A stretch of 46,330 nucleotides of DNA from Pelagibacteraceae bacterium AG-422-B15 (lineage in GTDB: Bacteria > Pseudomonadota > Alphaproteobacteria > Pelagibacterales > AG-422-B15): the NCBI GenBank assembly GCA_905182345.1, contig CAJJBG010000014.1, forward strand, positions 1-46,330, given 5' to 3'. The notes under the pieces were generated by a model. That model ran no database searches, was not told the origin of the DNA, and was given only the letters and a program-made list of their open reading frames with translations. Positions 31,229 to 41,407 of the stretch are shown here, piece by piece. A program made the translations under genes and the position numbers. Each line of letters opens with the position of its first letter. The first letter of the stretch is position 1.

Positions 31229-32617
31229 CTATTCAATTTCTTTTTTTGCTTTTTTAATTGCCTTAATAACTTCTAAGGGGCTAGTTCCACCATAGCTTGT
31301 TTTGCTAAATACTACATTTTTTATATTTAGTTTAGGAAAAATCTTGTCAGTAATATTTTTATCAAATTGTTTAAAATCTTTAAGAGAAAGATTTTCTAGT
31401 TTTTTATGATTTTCTTCAGCATAATTAACAATTTTAGCTGTTATTTGATGTGCTTTTCTAAAGGAATAGTTCATATCTTTTACCAGCCAATCCGCTAATT
31501 CTGTAGCATTTGAATAACCATCTGAGGCCGACTCTAATAGCTTTTCTTTATTTAACTTCATACCTTTTAAAATTTCTGTAATCACCTCAATAGAAATATG
31601 GATATTATCACTTGTATCTATTATTAATCGTTTATCTTCCTGAAGGTCCTTACTATATGAAAGAGGTAAAGCTTTCATAATATTTAACATAGAGGAAAGG
31701 TTGCTTGTTAATAAAGCAGCTTTTGCTCTAACTAGTTCGGCAGCATCAGGGTTTTTCTTTTGTGGCATAATTGAAGAACTAGACATCATGTCATCATTAA
31801 TTTTACAGAAATTTATTAAATTAGATGACCATAAAACAATTTCTTCAGCTATTCTTGACAAATGCATCGCACAAACACTTGAAGCATATAAATAATCAAT
31901 TACAAAGTCTCGATCAGATACACTATCAATTGAATTATTTGTTGGGGCGTCAAATAAAAGCCTCTTAGATGTTGTAAATCTATTAATTTTAAATGATGTG
32001 CCTGCCATAGCACAAGCTCCTAGAGGGTTTTTATTTAATCTAGACTTTGTTTCTTTGAATCTTTCAACATCTCGAACAAACATTTCATAATATGCCATAA
32101 AGTAATGGCCAGCTGAAATAGGCTGTGCTGTTTGTAAATGTGTAAAGCCAGGCATAATAACTTCAATATTTTTTTCAGCTAATCTTATAATAGTTTTTTT
32201 TAAATATTTTAGTTCAGAAACTATTTGATCTATATCTTTTCTAAGCCAAAGCTTTAAATCTGTAACAACTTGATCGTTACGAGATCTAGCCGTATGCAGC
32301 TTACCAGCAACATCTCCAATTAATTCTTGAAGTCTATTTTCAATATTCATATGAATATCTTCTAATTCTGGTTTAAAAATAAATTTTTCTTTTTGTATTT
32401 CAATTAATATTTTTTTAAGCCCAGAAATAATCTTATTTTTCTCAGCTATAGTAACTATTTTCTGTTGTGCTAGCATCTCTGCGTGAGCAATTGAACCCTC
32501 TATATCTTCATTAAATAAAAACTTATCAAATTCAATCGAAGTATTAATTTTTGTAAAAACATCTTTATTTTTTTGACTAAAACGATGTCTTAATATGGTA
32601 TTCTTTTTTCTAGACAT
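31229..32617 (-). CDS. argH: Argininosuccinate lyase
   Basis: TARSRNDQVVTDLKLWLR; MPGFTHLQTAQP; SSSIMPQKKNPD. MSRKK start at 32617 preferred over track start 32632. Confidence 0.96.
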   Translation of the reverse strand: MSRKKNTILRHRFSQKNKDVFTKINTSIEFDKFLFNEDIEGSIAHAEMLAQQKIVTIAEKNKIISGLKKILIEIQKEKFIFKPELEDIHMNIENRLQELIGDVAGKLHTARSRNDQVVTDLKLWLRKDIDQIVSELKYLKKTIIRLAEKNIEVIMPGFTHLQTAQPISAGHYFMAYYEMFVRDVERFKETKSRLNKNPLGACAMAGTSFKINRFTTSKRLLFDAPTNNSIDSVSDRDFVIDYLYASSVCAMHLSRIAEEIVLWSSNLINFCKINDDMMSSSSIMPQKKNPDAAELVRAKAALLTSNLSSMLNIMKALPLSYSKDLQEDKRLIIDTSDNIHISIEVITEILKGMKLNKEKLLESASDGYSNATELADWLVKDMNYSFRKAHQITAKIVNYAEENHKKLENLSLKDFKQFDKNITDKIFPKLNIKNVVFSKTSYGGTSPLEVIKAIKKAKKEIE

Positions 32618-32645
32618 TCTATCAATTCTCACTATGTATATTTAT

Positions 32646-33179
32646 ATGAAATCTTATTACTTATCTTCAAAGCTATTGTTGGTATATGCCACAATTTTAT
32701 TGTTTTGCAACCCTTTATATATAAGTGCAGAGGAGTTTAAAAAGATAATATTTGATGAAAAGCCAGGTTTTATAAGTGATTTTGAAGATCTAAATAGTGT
32801 TAAATATGATCTATCTGATTTATCAGGAAAATTAATATTAGTGAATTTATGGGCAACTTGGTGCAAGCCGTGTAAAGAGGAAATGCCTTCACTGGATAGA
32901 CTCCAAGGAAAATTTGACAAAAATAAATTTAAAATTATTGCCATCAACCTCGATAGAGGGCCTAAAGATAAGGCTAAGAAATTTTTCTTAGACAACAATA
33001 TAAAAGAACTCGATCTTTATTTTGATAGTAAAAATAATATTCCTAGAGAAATTAAAGCGCTTGGACTGCCCGTCACTATTTTAATTGATCAAGAGGGCAA
33101 ACAAATTGCTAAATACATAGGACCTGCTGATTGGGATAATCAGTACTTTACTGACTTATTTTCTCAATATTTATTTTAA
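32646..33179 (+). CDS. tlpA: TlpA-family thiol:disulfide reductase
   Basis: Signal peptide MKSYYLSSKLLLVYATILLF; LVNLWATWCKPCKEEMPSLDRL thioredoxin motif. ATG at 32646 preferred. Confidence 0.88.
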   Translation: MKSYYLSSKLLLVYATILLFCNPLYISAEEFKKIIFDEKPGFISDFEDLNSVKYDLSDLSGKLILVNLWATWCKPCKEEMPSLDRLQGKFDKNKFKIIAINLDRGPKDKAKKFFLDNNIKELDLYFDSKNNIPREIKALGLPVTILIDQEGKQIAKYIGPADWDNQYFTDLFSQYLF

Positions 33180-34105
33180 AGAGCTGATTCAAGTTCAGGT
33201 AGAACTTCAAATAAATCCGCAACCAAACCATAGTCTGCAACATCAAATATGGGTGCTTCTTCATCTTTATTAATAGCCACAATAACTTTTGAGTCTTTCA
33301 TTCCTGCAAGGTGCTGAATTGCACCAGATATGCCAACTGCTATATAAAGCTCAGGAGCAACAACTTTACCAGTTTGCCCAACTTGATAATCATTAGGTAC
33401 AAACCCAGCATCAACAGCAGCTCTAGATGCGCCAACTGCTGCATTTAATTTAGCTGCTACCTTATCTAGTAATACAAAGTTTTCACCATTTTGCATTCCT
33501 CTGCCACCAGAAATAATCACTTTGGCAGAAGTTAATTCTGGCCTATCAGATTTTGTTAGTTCTTCCCCAACATATTCTGAAACTTTAGGAATATTTTCTG
33601 GGTTTATCTTAGAAACTTCACATGCATTATCTCCAATAGTACTTAGTTGAAAAGCTGTAGGTCTAATTGTTAGAACTTTTTTTGTATCTGAGGATTGAAC
33701 TGTTGCAATAGCATTACCAGCATAAATAGTCCTAATAAATGTATTAGGAGATTCAACGCCAACAATTTCTGAAATTTGACTTACATCAAGCTTAGCTGCA
33801 AGTCTTGGCATAACATTTTTACCAGTAGTTGTAGCTGCTGCAGCAAAATAATTATAATCCCCAGAAATATCGAAGATAGCGGAGGTTAATTTTTCTGCTA
33901 AAATATTATTGAATTCCTCATTATCTATGTGAATTACCTTGGAAACACCCTCGATTTTACTTGCTTGAAGCACTGCCTCATCAATATTAGTTCCAGCAAT
34001 AAGAACGTGAATGTCCTCACCAAATTCCTTGGCCCCACTTATGGCTTTTAGCCCTTGGTCATTTAATTTATTTTTTGCATGTTCAATAAAAAATAATGTT
34101 GTCAT
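33176..34105 (-). CDS. etfA: Electron transfer flavoprotein alpha subunit
   Basis: [72 protein letters not shown]. Confidence 0.96.
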   Translation of the reverse strand: MTTLFFIEHAKNKLNDQGLKAISGAKEFGEDIHVLIAGTNIDEAVLQASKIEGVSKVIHIDNEEFNNILAEKLTSAIFDISGDYNYFAAAATTTGKNVMPRLAAKLDVSQISEIVGVESPNTFIRTIYAGNAIATVQSSDTKKVLTIRPTAFQLSTIGDNACEVSKINPENIPKVSEYVGEELTKSDRPELTSAKVIISGGRGMQNGENFVLLDKVAAKLNAAVGASRAAVDAGFVPNDYQVGQTGKVVAPELYIAVGISGAIQHLAGMKDSKVIVAINKDEEAPIFDVADYGLVADLFEVLPELESAL

Positions 34106-34851
34106 ATTACTCCTGCTTCATTTTTAAGTTTATCAACTAATTCTGATACTGATTCTACTTTAATTCCAGCTTGCCTTTTTGGTGGCTCCATAACTTTTAA
34201 AACTTTTAATCTAGGTGCTATGTCTACACCATAATCTGCTGGAGATTTTTGTTCTATGGACTTCTTTTTGGCTTTCATAATATTAGGTAACGAAGCATAT
34301 CTTGGCTCATTAAGTCTTAGGTCTGTTGTAATAACTGCTGGCATATTAATCTTAATAGTTTGTAAGCCTCCATCAACTTCTCTTGTAACAACAGCCATGT
34401 CTCCTTCAATATCTATTTTTGATGCAAAAGTACCTTGAGCTAAATCAGTTAGAGCTGCAAACATTTGGCCTGTTTGGTTATTGTCACCATCAATTGCCTG
34501 TTTACCCATAATAACAAGACCTGGCTTTTCCTCTTCATAAATTTTTGCCAACACTTTTGCTAGAGCCAACGGTTCTAAAATTTCATCAGTCAAAACATGT
34601 ATTCCTCTATCTGCTCCCATTGCTAGTGCAGTTCTTATCGTCTCCTGACATTGTTGGTTACCAATTGAGATGGCAATTATTTCTTCAGCCTTACCAGCTT
34701 CTTTTAGTCTAATTGCTTCTTCTATAGCAATTTCACAAAATGGATTCATCGACATTTTTACATTGTCAGTTTCGACACCAGTCTGATCAGATTTAACTCT
34801 AATATTAACATAGGGGTCTATAACTCTTTTTACTGGCACTAGGATCTTCAT
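34102..34851 (-). CDS. etfB: Electron transfer flavoprotein beta subunit
   Basis: [56 protein letters not shown]. Confidence 0.96.
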   Translation of the reverse strand: MKILVPVKRVIDPYVNIRVKSDQTGVETDNVKMSMNPFCEIAIEEAIRLKEAGKAEEIIAISIGNQQCQETIRTALAMGADRGIHVLTDEILEPLALAKVLAKIYEEEKPGLVIMGKQAIDGDNNQTGQMFAALTDLAQGTFASKIDIEGDMAVVTREVDGGLQTIKINMPAVITTDLRLNEPRYASLPNIMKAKKKSIEQKSPADYGVDIAPRLKVLKVMEPPKRQAGIKVESVSELVDKLKNEAGVI

Positions 34852-34930
34852 TTATAAGTTCTTTCTAATTAAATTATTTAAGAAATATAGGACAAGGAAT
34901 TATATCATTTTTTGCTTTTGATCAAATAAT

Positions 34931-35494
34931 TTAAGTATTCTGTCCAGGCTTCCATAATATATCTCTTTTGCCATTACCATTTTCCACCCTTGATAGTACA
35001 AAAAATAAGTCTGATAAACGGTTTACGTAAGTCATTGAAAAAACGTTCAATTTTTCTTTGTTGCTTAACTCAACAATCAAGCTTTCGGCACGACGTGTAA
35101 CTGTACGAGCATTGTGTAAATATGACGCACCAAGTGATCCTCCGGGCAAAATAAATGAATTTAAACTAGATAAAGGTTTATTAAAATTATCTATATAAGA
35201 TTCTATTTTTTTGACTTGTTTTTCAGTGATTCTCAAAGGTTTAAATTTTGGAGATTTAATAATTGGGTTTGCTAGATCTGCACCAAGATCAAATAAATCA
35301 TTTTGAATTTCAGCAATAATTTTAGTAAGTTTCTTAGATACATGATGCTTAACAATTCCAAGAATAGAATTTAGCTCATCCACAGTACCGTATGCTCTAA
35401 TTCTAATATTATCTTTAGAGACACGTTTTCCAGAGACAAGGCTGGTTTTGCCTTTATCACCTGTTTTTGTATATATTCTTGTTAGCTTAACCAT
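34931..35494 (-). CDS. PduO-type cob(I)alamin adenosyltransferase
   Basis: TRIYTKTGDKGKTSLVSGKRVSKDNIRIRAYGTVDELNS; LPGGSLGASYLHNARTVTRRAE; VNRLSDLFFVLSR. Confidence 0.94.
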   Translation of the reverse strand: MVKLTRIYTKTGDKGKTSLVSGKRVSKDNIRIRAYGTVDELNSILGIVKHHVSKKLTKIIAEIQNDLFDLGADLANPIIKSPKFKPLRITEKQVKKIESYIDNFNKPLSSLNSFILPGGSLGASYLHNARTVTRRAESLIVELSNKEKLNVFSMTYVNRLSDLFFVLSRVENGNGKRDILWKPGQNT

Positions 35495-35496
35495 TT

Positions 35497-35697
35497 TTAA
35501 TTTGAAGCGATATAGATTGAAATCATTATGATCACAATAGCTATAAATTGAAGTAAAATTCTTAGTCTCATTAATTTATTGGAGTATTGCTTATTAAATT
35601 TTCCACCCTTAAGCATACTAAAAATCCCAGTTAAAAGAACTACAGTTACTGCGGCAATGGCAATTGGAATTAATAAATAGTAAAAAACATTTGGCAT
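35497..35697 (-). CDS. HIG1-like twin-transmembrane small protein
   Basis: 66 aa; two TM helices around GGKFNKQYSNKLMRLRILLQF; common neighbour of the adenosyltransferase and etfBA in alphaproteobacteria. Confidence 0.75.
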   Translation of the reverse strand: MPNVFYYLLIPIAIAAVTVVLLTGIFSMLKGGKFNKQYSNKLMRLRILLQFIAIVIIMISIYIASN

Positions 35698-37343
35698 TAA
35701 TTTGAAGCAAGCAGTCTTCTTGCTATAACGTCAGCTTGCATTTCTGCAGCACCTTCAAAAATATTTAAAATTCTTGAATCGCATAGAAGTCTACTAATTG
35801 GATATTCTAAAGCAAAGCCATTACCACCATGTATTTGAAGAGAATTATCTGCAGTTGCCCATGCAACTCTAGCACCTAATAATTTTGCCATACCTGCTTC
35901 TAGGTCACATCTGTTACCTTTGTCCTTTTCCCTAGCAGAGAAATATGTAAGCTGTCTTGCTGCCATAATTTCAGTAACCATAGAAACAATTTTTGAAGAA
36001 ACTCTTGGAAATTGATAAATTGATTGTCCAAACTGGCTTCGGTCTAATGCATACTGCATTCCAGTTTCCATTGATGATTGCGCAACTCCAACGGCTCTAG
36101 CTGCAGTTTGAATTCTAGCCGATTCAAACGTTTCCATTAATTGCTTAAATCCTTTTCCTTCTTCACCACCAAGTAAATTTGATCCTTTTACTTTAAAATT
36201 ATCAAAAGCAATTTCATATTCTTTCATGCCCCGGTAGCCAAGAACTTCAATTTCTCCACCAGACATACCTTTGCTTGGAAACATGTTATCATCATCTCCA
36301 CGTTCTTTTTCAGCCAAGAACATTGAAAGGCCTTTATATCCTTTTTCATTAGGATCTGTCCTTGCTAGCATCGTCATTAGATCACTTCTTGCCCCATGGG
36401 TAATCCAAGTTTTATTTCCAGTAATTGAATAGTCATCTCCAGATTTTACTGCACGAGTTTTTAAAGAAGCTAAGTCAGAACCAATGTTGGGCTCTGTAAA
36501 AACTGCTGTTGGAAGTATTTCTCCAGATGCAATTTTTGGCAACCAATATTTTTTTTGTTCTTCTGTGCCACCAATTAAAAGTAATTCAGATGAAATGTCA
36601 GTTCTAGTTCCTAAAGATCCTATTCCAATGTAACCACGAGCTAATTCTTCAGTAACCACACACATAGATAATTTACTCATTCCAAGTCCACCGTATTCTT
36701 CAGGTATAGTTAGGCCAAAAATACCTAACTCGGACATCTTATTAATAACTTCCATTGGAATTAATTCATCTTTTAAGTGCCATTCATGGGCATAGGGAAC
36801 AACATCGTCTTCTACAAATTTTTTAAACTCTTGAATTATCATTGAAGAAGTTTCGTCTAGCCCAAGATTACCAAAATTCTTACTTGAAAAACTGTCTTTT
36901 AAAATATCTGCAAGCTTAAGCCTGTCAGATGCTTCATTTCCATTTAACATTAAGTCTTTAACAGAACTGGTTGATAGTTCAGTTAACAAACCATTTTTTA
37001 ACCCTAAGTCTTGTGGCCGTGCATATTCAAGTTGAGACATTGGAATTCCATGCCATAATTGAGATAAATATTCTGAAAAAGCAAATTGAAGAATAAGTTG
37101 TTCAGTCTCTAAAAACTTATTTTCACTCTCAAGCTTCTCAGCCCAATTAAATAATTCAGTAAGTGTAGCCTTGTAAGTCGCTATCCAAGCCAGGCCATGG
37201 GCAGCATGTTGCTCTCTGGCCATGAGTTGTTTTGACACCTTGCCGTCTTCCATCACAAGCTTCTTTACTTGTGCCTTTGCAGCATCTGTATACTTACCTA
37301 TAGACTCTAAAGAATCTCTACACTTAATTAATAAATTATCCAT
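35697..37343 (-). CDS. mcd: Acyl-CoA dehydrogenase, likely (2S)-methylsuccinyl-CoA dehydrogenase
   Basis: 548 aa with the N-terminal extension expected of Mcd; ACAD motifs (FTEPNIGSDLASL, YALDRSQFGQSIYQFPRV, QIHGGNGFALEYPISRLLCDSRILNIFEGAAEMQ); next to ccr. Confidence 0.88.
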   Translation of the reverse strand: MDNLLIKCRDSLESIGKYTDAAKAQVKKLVMEDGKVSKQLMAREQHAAHGLAWIATYKATLTELFNWAEKLESENKFLETEQLILQFAFSEYLSQLWHGIPMSQLEYARPQDLGLKNGLLTELSTSSVKDLMLNGNEASDRLKLADILKDSFSSKNFGNLGLDETSSMIIQEFKKFVEDDVVPYAHEWHLKDELIPMEVINKMSELGIFGLTIPEEYGGLGMSKLSMCVVTEELARGYIGIGSLGTRTDISSELLLIGGTEEQKKYWLPKIASGEILPTAVFTEPNIGSDLASLKTRAVKSGDDYSITGNKTWITHGARSDLMTMLARTDPNEKGYKGLSMFLAEKERGDDDNMFPSKGMSGGEIEVLGYRGMKEYEIAFDNFKVKGSNLLGGEEGKGFKQLMETFESARIQTAARAVGVAQSSMETGMQYALDRSQFGQSIYQFPRVSSKIVSMVTEIMAARQLTYFSAREKDKGNRCDLEAGMAKLLGARVAWATADNSLQIHGGNGFALEYPISRLLCDSRILNIFEGAAEMQADVIARRLLASN

Positions 37344-37355
37344 AAAGTATTATGT

Positions 37356-38594
37356 CTACTCCTTAATAGTTTTTAGACCCTTAGAAGATGCTCCTACTAA
37401 TACAGCCATATTTCCAGCCTTATGTTCATTATTAAGCATTTTTTCATGTGCATCTGGAATTTTATTCCATTCAAATACCTCAGACATACATGGATCAATA
37501 ACACCATCATAAACCAGTTCATTGGCAGCACTAGCTTGTTTAGAGTTACCAAAGTGAGATCCTTGAAGTCGCTTACTATGCATCCACAAATATCGTGCAT
37601 CAAGAGTAAGATTATAACCTGTAGTTCCTGCACAGATTACAACCATTCCACCTCTTTTTACAATAAACATAGAGACGGGAACTGTAGTTTCACCTGGGTG
37701 TTCAAATACCATATCTACATTTTTACCTTTTCCAGTAAATTCCCAGAGTGCTTTTCCAAATTTTCTTACTTCTTTCATATAGCCACCATATGCTTCGGCA
37801 TCATCAATATCAGGATGCTCTCCCCAGCAATTAAAATCTTTTCTATTTAGAACTCCTACTGCTCCTAAGCTTTTAACATAGTCAGCTTTTGAATTATCCG
37901 AGATAATACCAATTGGTTTAGCCCCAACTGTTTTAGCCAGCTGAACTGCAAAACTTCCAAGTCCACCAGAAGCACCCCAGATTAAAACATATTGACCTGG
38001 CTTTAATTCGTGAGGGGCATGTCCAAATAACATTCTGTAAGCTGTAACTAGCGTTAAATTATAACAACCACTTTCTTCCCAAGATAGTTGTGGTGGCTTT
38101 TTCATTAATTGATGAGCCTGCACAGAAGTGAACTGAGCAAAAGTACCATCAGCTGTTTCATATCCAAAAACTTTATTAGTCTCAGACAACATTGGTTCTC
38201 CACCATTAACTTCTACATCCTCATGATCCCATTGCATTGCATGAACAACAATTTCATCTCCAACTTTCCATTTTTTAACATCTACTCCAACTTTCCATAC
38301 AATTCCGGAAGCATCCGATCCAGCAATGTGATAATCTTTTTTTGTTACATCAAGAACAGAAATTGGCTTACCTAAACCTGCCCATACGCCATTGTAGTTA
38401 ACTCCAGCAGCCATAACAAAAACCAGCACTTCATTGGGACCTATTTGAGGAACATCAAATTCTTCTTCAATAAAAGATTGCATAGGATTTCCATGCCTAT
38501 CTTTTCTGATAACCCAGGCGAACATTTTTTCTGGAACAAATCCAAGTGGGGGTACTTCACCTATAGCGTAAATCTTTTTTTCTTCTGTGGTCAT
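37356..38594 (-). CDS. ccr: Crotonyl-CoA carboxylase/reductase
   Basis: GEVPPLGFVPEKMFAWVIRKDRHGNPMQSF; MDR core IWGASGGLGSFAVQLAKTVGAKPIGIISDNSKADYVKSLGA; MVFEHPGETTVPVS. Confidence 0.94.
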   Translation of the reverse strand: MTTEEKKIYAIGEVPPLGFVPEKMFAWVIRKDRHGNPMQSFIEEEFDVPQIGPNEVLVFVMAAGVNYNGVWAGLGKPISVLDVTKKDYHIAGSDASGIVWKVGVDVKKWKVGDEIVVHAMQWDHEDVEVNGGEPMLSETNKVFGYETADGTFAQFTSVQAHQLMKKPPQLSWEESGCYNLTLVTAYRMLFGHAPHELKPGQYVLIWGASGGLGSFAVQLAKTVGAKPIGIISDNSKADYVKSLGAVGVLNRKDFNCWGEHPDIDDAEAYGGYMKEVRKFGKALWEFTGKGKNVDMVFEHPGETTVPVSMFIVKRGGMVVICAGTTGYNLTLDARYLWMHSKRLQGSHFGNSKQASAANELVYDGVIDPCMSEVFEWNKIPDAHEKMLNNEHKAGNMAVLVGASSKGLKTIKE

Positions 38595-38720
38595 ATTATT
38601 TTCTCCAAATATTCAAAATTCAACCGAAATATAGCCTAATTTAATCTTTTTTCTAGGTTAATAGGCAGTTTAAGAATAAAATTATATACACTTCTTTTTT
38701 CTCGGCTTATAGCCAGTTTG

Positions 38721-38740
38721 TTATTATTATTATTATTATA
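38721..38740. repeat. Trinucleotide microsatellite (TTA)n
   Basis: ttattattattattattata in the intergenic region between divergent ccr and ecm. Confidence 0.9.
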
Positions 38741-38780
38741 GATAAATCAAAAGAACTGAAAGACAAGTTTAAGGACTAAA

Positions 38781-40748
38781 ATGACAGATAAACCATGGTT
38801 AATACGCACTTATGCAGGACACTCTACTGCTAAAAAATCAAATGAATTATACTTGAATAATCTTTCTAAGGGCCAAACTGGACTATCTATAGCATTCGAT
38901 CTTCCAACTCAAACTGGTTACGATAGTGACCATGTGCTTGCGAGTGGTGAAGTGGGTAAGGTGGGTGTTCCAATTAGCCATATAGGTGATATGCGAACTT
39001 TATTAAATCAAATTCCACTTGATCAAATGAATACTTCAATGACTATTAATGCAACAGCTGGCTGGCTCTTAAGTCTTTATATTGCACTGGCGGACGAACA
39101 AAAGATCGATCGAAATAAATTACAAGGGACTACGCAAAATGATATTATAAAAGAGTACCTATCTAGAGGAACTCATATTTTTCCTCCAGCACCGAGTCTT
39201 CGACTTATATCTGATATGATTACATTTACTTATAAAGAATTACCAAAATGGAATCCTGTAAATATTTGTTCTTACCATCTTCAAGAAGTAGGGGCAAAGC
39301 CAGTTCAAGAGCTTGCTTTTGCACTGTCAACAGCAGTAGCATATTTAGATCGTGTTAAAGAAGCTAACGTACTCTCAGATGATGAATTTGAAAATGTAGT
39401 TGGACGTATAAGCTTCTTTGTTAACTCTGGAATTAAATTTGTTACAGAAATGTGCAAAATGAGAGCTTTTGTAGACTTATGGGATGAGATAACAAAAGAA
39501 AGATATGGAGTAAAAGATCCTAAAAATAGAAGATTTAGATATGGAGTACAAGTTAACAGCTTAGGACTAACAGAACAACAACCTGAAAATAATGTTTATC
39601 GAATATTAATAGAAATGATGGCAGTTGTTTTGTCAAAAGATGCCAGAGCTAGAGCTGTTCAGTTGCCTGCTTGGAATGAAGCGTTAGGATTACCAAGGCC
39701 GTGGGATCAACAGTGGTCATTACGACTTCAGCAAATTCTTGCGTATGAAACAGATCTTTTAGAATTTGAAGATTTATTTAATGGCTCAAAAGTTGTTGAA
39801 GAAAAAGTTGAGCAAATGAAAATAGACGCGAGAAAAGAGTTTAATCATATTCAGTCAATGGGCGGTGCAGTTGTAGGAATTGAAAATAGCTATTTAAAAC
39901 AACAATTGGTGGATTCAAACAAAGAAAGAATTCAAAGAATTAATGATGGTGAACAAATCGTTGTAGGAGTAAATAAATTTAAAGAAACAGAAAAATCACC
40001 TCTCACAGCAAATGATAGCGGCATTGAAACAATAGATTCAAAAGTTGAAATGGAACAAATTAAAGCATTAAATGAATGGCGTAAAAACAGAGATCAAGAG
40101 TTAGTAGATAAGGCTTTAAAAAATCTAATATTAGCTGCAAAATCAGATATTAATATTATGCCTGCGTCTATTGAGGCAGCAAAAGCTGGAGTAACAACTG
40201 GTGAATGGACAAACGTAATGCGAGACGTATTTGGTGAGTTTAGGGCGCCCACAGGTATTACACAGAATGTTAAAACAACGACTAATAATGATTATTTAGA
40301 AATTAAAAAACGCGTAGATGCAATATCTGAAAAAACAGGGCGTCGAATTAAGTTTCTTATAGGTAAGCCTGGCCTAGATGGGCATTCAAGTGGTGCTGAA
40401 CAAATAGCTGTTAGTGCAAGTGATTGTGGAATGGATGTTTTATACGAAGGCATTAGACTTACGCCAGCGCAAATTGTAAAATCTTCCATAGAAGAAGATG
40501 TTCATATTATAGGCTTGTCTATTTTATCTGGTTCGCATATTCAACTGGTTGGAGAGATTATGTCTGAGCTAAAAAAAAATAAAATTGATAATATTCCTGT
40601 TATAGTTGGAGGAATAATACCAATAGATGATGAGGTGACCTTAAAAGCTCAAGGAGTAAGCGCAGTTTACACTCCAAAAGACTACCAACTTAAAGACATT
40701 ATGGCTGACATAGTTAGCATTGTAGAAAATAATATTAATCAAAGTTAG
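38781..40748 (+). CDS. ecm: Ethylmalonyl-CoA mutase (B12-dependent)
   Basis: WLIRTYAGHSTAKKSNELYLNNLSKGQTGLSIAFDLPTQTGYDSDH; C-terminal B12-binding KFLIGKPGLDGHSSGAEQIA (DxHxxG); next to ccr/mcd. Confidence 0.93.
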   Translation: MTDKPWLIRTYAGHSTAKKSNELYLNNLSKGQTGLSIAFDLPTQTGYDSDHVLASGEVGKVGVPISHIGDMRTLLNQIPLDQMNTSMTINATAGWLLSLYIALADEQKIDRNKLQGTTQNDIIKEYLSRGTHIFPPAPSLRLISDMITFTYKELPKWNPVNICSYHLQEVGAKPVQELAFALSTAVAYLDRVKEANVLSDDEFENVVGRISFFVNSGIKFVTEMCKMRAFVDLWDEITKERYGVKDPKNRRFRYGVQVNSLGLTEQQPENNVYRILIEMMAVVLSKDARARAVQLPAWNEALGLPRPWDQQWSLRLQQILAYETDLLEFEDLFNGSKVVEEKVEQMKIDARKEFNHIQSMGGAVVGIENSYLKQQLVDSNKERIQRINDGEQIVVGVNKFKETEKSPLTANDSGIETIDSKVEMEQIKALNEWRKNRDQELVDKALKNLILAAKSDINIMPASIEAAKAGVTTGEWTNVMRDVFGEFRAPTGITQNVKTTTNNDYLEIKKRVDAISEKTGRRIKFLIGKPGLDGHSSGAEQIAVSASDCGMDVLYEGIRLTPAQIVKSSIEEDVHIIGLSILSGSHIQLVGEIMSELKKNKIDNIPVIVGGIIPIDDEVTLKAQGVSAVYTPKDYQLKDIMADIVSIVENNINQS

Positions 40749-40753
40749 TAATA

Positions 40754-41401
40754 ATGTTAAATGGACCTATTTTAGAGCCAGCTAGTGGCAAGACACCAAA
40801 ACAACTGGTTATTTTTGTTCATGGTTATGGTGCAGATGGAAATGATTTAATTGGTTTAGCAAGTTATTTTCAAAATATTCTTCCAGATGCATTATTTCTC
40901 TCACCACATGCTCCCGACCCATGCCCAATGAACCCAGCTGGATATCAATGGTTTGATTTTTCTTCAACAGACCCTGCTAAGTTGTGGACTAACATTTTAA
41001 TTGCTGGCGACCATTTAAATAAATTTATAGATGCCAAATTATCAGAACTTAAACTTAAAGAAGAAAGCTTGGCATTAATAGGTTTTAGTCAGGGAACAAT
41101 GATGGCATTGCACGTTAGCCTTAGAAGAGCAAAACCAATGGCAGCAGTTTTAGGATATTCAGGAAGACTTTTAGGCTCTGAATTGCTTAAAAATGATTTA
41201 GTTTCAAAACCACCAATATATTTAATACATGGCGACCAAGACCCAGTAGTTCATTATCAAGAAACATTAACTGCAGAAAAAATTTTAAGCGAACATGGCG
41301 TAGATATTAAGGTACATATTTCTAAGCAAACACAGCATTCAATAGCAGAAGATGGATTGGGTATAGGTGTTGAGTTTTTAGGGTCTAAATTAAAAAACTA
41401 A
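40754..41401 (+). CDS. Carboxylesterase/phospholipase family alpha/beta hydrolase
   Basis: VIFVHGYGADGNDLIGL; IGFSQGTMMAL; LIHGDQDPVVHYQ; catalytic His in KQTQHSIAEDG. Confidence 0.9.
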   Translation: MLNGPILEPASGKTPKQLVIFVHGYGADGNDLIGLASYFQNILPDALFLSPHAPDPCPMNPAGYQWFDFSSTDPAKLWTNILIAGDHLNKFIDAKLSELKLKEESLALIGFSQGTMMALHVSLRRAKPMAAVLGYSGRLLGSELLKNDLVSKPPIYLIHGDQDPVVHYQETLTAEKILSEHGVDIKVHISKQTQHSIAEDGLGIGVEFLGSKLKN

Positions 41402-41407
41402 AACTTA

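Noticed and set aside
37422-37850. 142-aa plus-strand ORF (also 38109-38375, 37222-37512)
   Set aside because: Antisense to ccr/mcd with no recognisable domain.
38595-38780. Possible cobalamin riboswitch upstream of B12-dependent ecm
   Set aside because: No B12-box (GCCACTG-like) and too short and AT-rich for the aptamer.
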